DNA of 5,537 bases from Christensenella sp. UBA941 (GTDB lineage Bacteria; Bacillota; Clostridia; Christensenellales; UBA941). The stretch's first letter is position 1. The number at the start of each line of letters is the position of its first letter. The notes beneath the pieces were generated by a model. It ran no database searches and was not told the origin of the DNA. It saw only the letters and a program-made list of their open reading frames with translations. The stretch covers positions 695 to 6,231 of the forward strand of contig DBDD01000223.1 of NCBI GenBank assembly GCA_002293365.1, in the 5' to 3' direction. Below, in pieces: positions 4,106 through 5,537 of the stretch. Both the position numbers and the translations under genes were made by a program.

Positions 4106-5537
4106 GCTGGCGCTCCTTCAAAATGCCTGCAAGCTCGGCCCGGTCGGTCGTAATCATCCGATGCTCCACCTTGGACGCCTTGACCACAATCGGCACCTTA
4201 TTGGCGTTGCTGGATATAAGCGCCTCGCCCCGTTCGAACTGCGTTATGCTCCGTATCTCCGCGCGGGTGAGCTTGAGCGTATCCTTTACGTACTGGGCTT
4301 CATCAGCCTCAAGGTTAAGGATAATCTTATTTTTAGAGTTGTTCACTATCGCTCGCCCGTACTTGCCGTCGTCCAAGCCGAAGAAGTCAGAAAGATCCTG
4401 GCTGGCCGCTATGGCGCCTCCGCCGAAGCCGCGTATAAGCTTGAAGACGCTCAGGCAGAACTCCGCGGCGTTACGGTTGGCGGAAGCGCCGATCAGCTGC
4501 CAAATCTCGTCGATGTATACCGCTTTGCGCTTGGTACGATCGGCCATAATTTCGTCCCAAACGAAATCCAGCGCGATCATCATGCCGACGGGGAGGAGCT
4601 TTCCCTTCAGCTCGCTCAAATCCAGCACCACATATTTGTTGCTCAAATCCACATTAGTCTGCCGGTTGAAGGATTGCGCCGAGCCCGTGACGAAGCGGCT
4701 GACGATGGCAGCCACGCGCGCCGTCATTTCGTTCGCAAGCAAATGCTTATGGAGGTCGCCCAAAATCGGCATCGGTCTAAGCGTCGTCATAGCTTTGTCT
4801 ATGAAGATCGAGGCGTTGTCGTGCGTTATGCCAAAGTCCGAATAGGTTTTGACCAGCGCCTCATCCAGCATCTGCTCCTCCTCGTTGGTCATATCCGGTA
4901 TAAGCAGGCTAAAGAAGATCATGAGCTGCTGAATCTTTCGGGCCAGCATGGAATCCGCGTCGTTATAGTCGACCTCATCGATAAGCTCCATCTCCGGCGT
5001 CGACGTCTTCCGGATCGCCATGACGTTTATGCAATCCTTCGAGCCCGCGCTGATCCGTATGAAGGTTCCGCCAATGGCGTTACAGGCCCGGCGGAACTCA
5101 TGGCCCTTAACCGGCGCAAGGATAAAGCACTGGATACCGCGCATCCGCATCCGCAGCGCCAAGAGCTGCATCAGGTACGTTTTGCCCGCGCCGCTGGTTC
5201 CGAGTATGGTCAGGTTGGCGTTTTTATTGACGGCGGTGTTGAAAAAGTCGATTACGCACAGCGAATGGTTATGGCGGTTTATCCCCAGAAGCACTCCGTT
5301 GTCGTCGCTCATCTCGAAGCTTGTGAGCATATACGTCGAAGCCGCGCCGCTGGTCAACACGTTTCGCTGGGTTTTCCGCTCCAGCCTCGGGTCGATGGCC
5401 AGAAACGGCATGACCGACTTCAGCGCCGCCTCCTGCTGGAAATTGCAGTCGTGCGTGTGCATGTCCATGCTCTTCAGAAGATCGGTCATCTGTTGCCTGC
5501 GCCACATCAAATCCTCATACGTCCGCGCGGAGATCGT
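4089..5537 (-). CDS. virB4: VirB4-like type IV secretion/conjugation ATPase, C-terminal part (5' end beyond window)
   Basis: The frame is open to the right edge, giving 482 visible residues; whole proteins of this type are usually around 650-850, so an N-terminal part is missing. Internal TTG/ATG codons near 5510-5507 are not the true start, since in-frame coding sequence continues upstream (TISARTYEDL). In window numbering, Walker A is GTSGAGKT (113-120), Walker B VYIDEI (340-345, DE catalytic), and a conserved ASQD motif lies at 378-381. The tail motif ITTDRAEL is typical of Gram-positive element VirB4 homologues. VirB4 proteins power substrate transfer and pilus/channel assembly as hexameric ATPases at the inner face of the membrane. 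The core motifs are intact. The final five residues (QNTHS) and the TGA lie within or beside a copy of the palindromic repeat, so the original C-terminus was probably slightly altered. Confidence 0.93.
   Translation of the reverse strand, partial: TISARTYEDLMWRRQQMTDLLKSMDMHTHDCNFQQEAALKSVMPFLAIDPRLERKTQRNVLTSGAASTYMLTSFEMSDDNGVLLGINRHNHSLCVIDFFNTAVNKNANLTILGTSGAGKTYLMQLLALRMRMRGIQCFILAPVKGHEFRRACNAIGGTFIRISAGSKDCINVMAIRKTSTPEMELIDEVDYNDADSMLARKIQQLMIFFSLLIPDMTNEEEQMLDEALVKTYSDFGITHDNASIFIDKAMTTLRPMPILGDLHKHLLANEMTARVAAIVSRFVTGSAQSFNRQTNVDLSNKYVVLDLSELKGKLLPVGMMIALDFVWDEIMADRTKRKAVYIDEIWQLIGASANRNAAEFCLSVFKLIRGFGGGAIAASQDLSDFFGLDDGKYGRAIVNNSKNKIILNLEADEAQYVKDTLKLTRAEIRSITQFERGEALISSNANKVPIVVKASKVEHRMITTDRAELAGILKERQQNTHS

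Noticed and set aside
4123..4845. Plus-strand open frame of 240 codons
   Set aside because: It is antisense to virB4, serine/leucine-rich and of shadow-like composition; the minus frame carries clear ATPase motifs.

Overview
The window looks like part of an integrated conjugative element from a Bacillota (Clostridia-type) genome. The reasons are a VirB4-type ATPase of the kind found in Gram-positive conjugative transposons, small accessory proteins that resemble families known mainly from clostridial mobile elements, strong AGGAGG-type ribosome sites, and frequent GTG/TTG starts. Every convincing gene lies on the minus strand, so the reading order runs from high to low coordinates.

Layout in transcription order. 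(1) 5537-4089: C-terminal 482 residues of a VirB4-like conjugation ATPase; its 5' part lies beyond the window. (2) 4105-3784: a gene-poor stretch holding about ten copies of a short palindrome-forming repeat (core AAAACGCATT or its complement AATGCGTTTT), then three iteron-like repeats with an exact 23-bp period, then an extended -10 promoter. (3) 3783-2533: an AAA_14/DUF4143 protein, an ATPase joined to a PD-(D/E)XK nuclease-like C-terminal domain. (4) 2528-2470: four more copies of the same repeat, arranged as a nested terminator-like hairpin. (5) 2414-1866 and 1891-1205: two overlapping, translationally coupled accessory genes of unknown function (the first DUF5697-like, the second tentatively DUF6100-like). 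(6) 1030-1: another element-associated protein of unknown function, split by a one-base frameshift near 644-646 and running off the left edge.

The virB4 gene and the three accessory genes read as one conjugation/accessory cluster. The ATPase-nuclease gene breaks into this cluster with its own promoter and is bracketed on both sides by the same inverted-repeat family. The repeat even encodes the last codons of virB4. This suggests that the roughly 1.6-kb segment 2467-4108 is a separate unit that inserted into the conjugative element, or a gene that travels with its own palindromic repeats. That is the most interesting observation here. It is an inference from layout; no recognisable transposase is present.

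No rRNA, tRNA, CRISPR array or classical insertion sequence was found.
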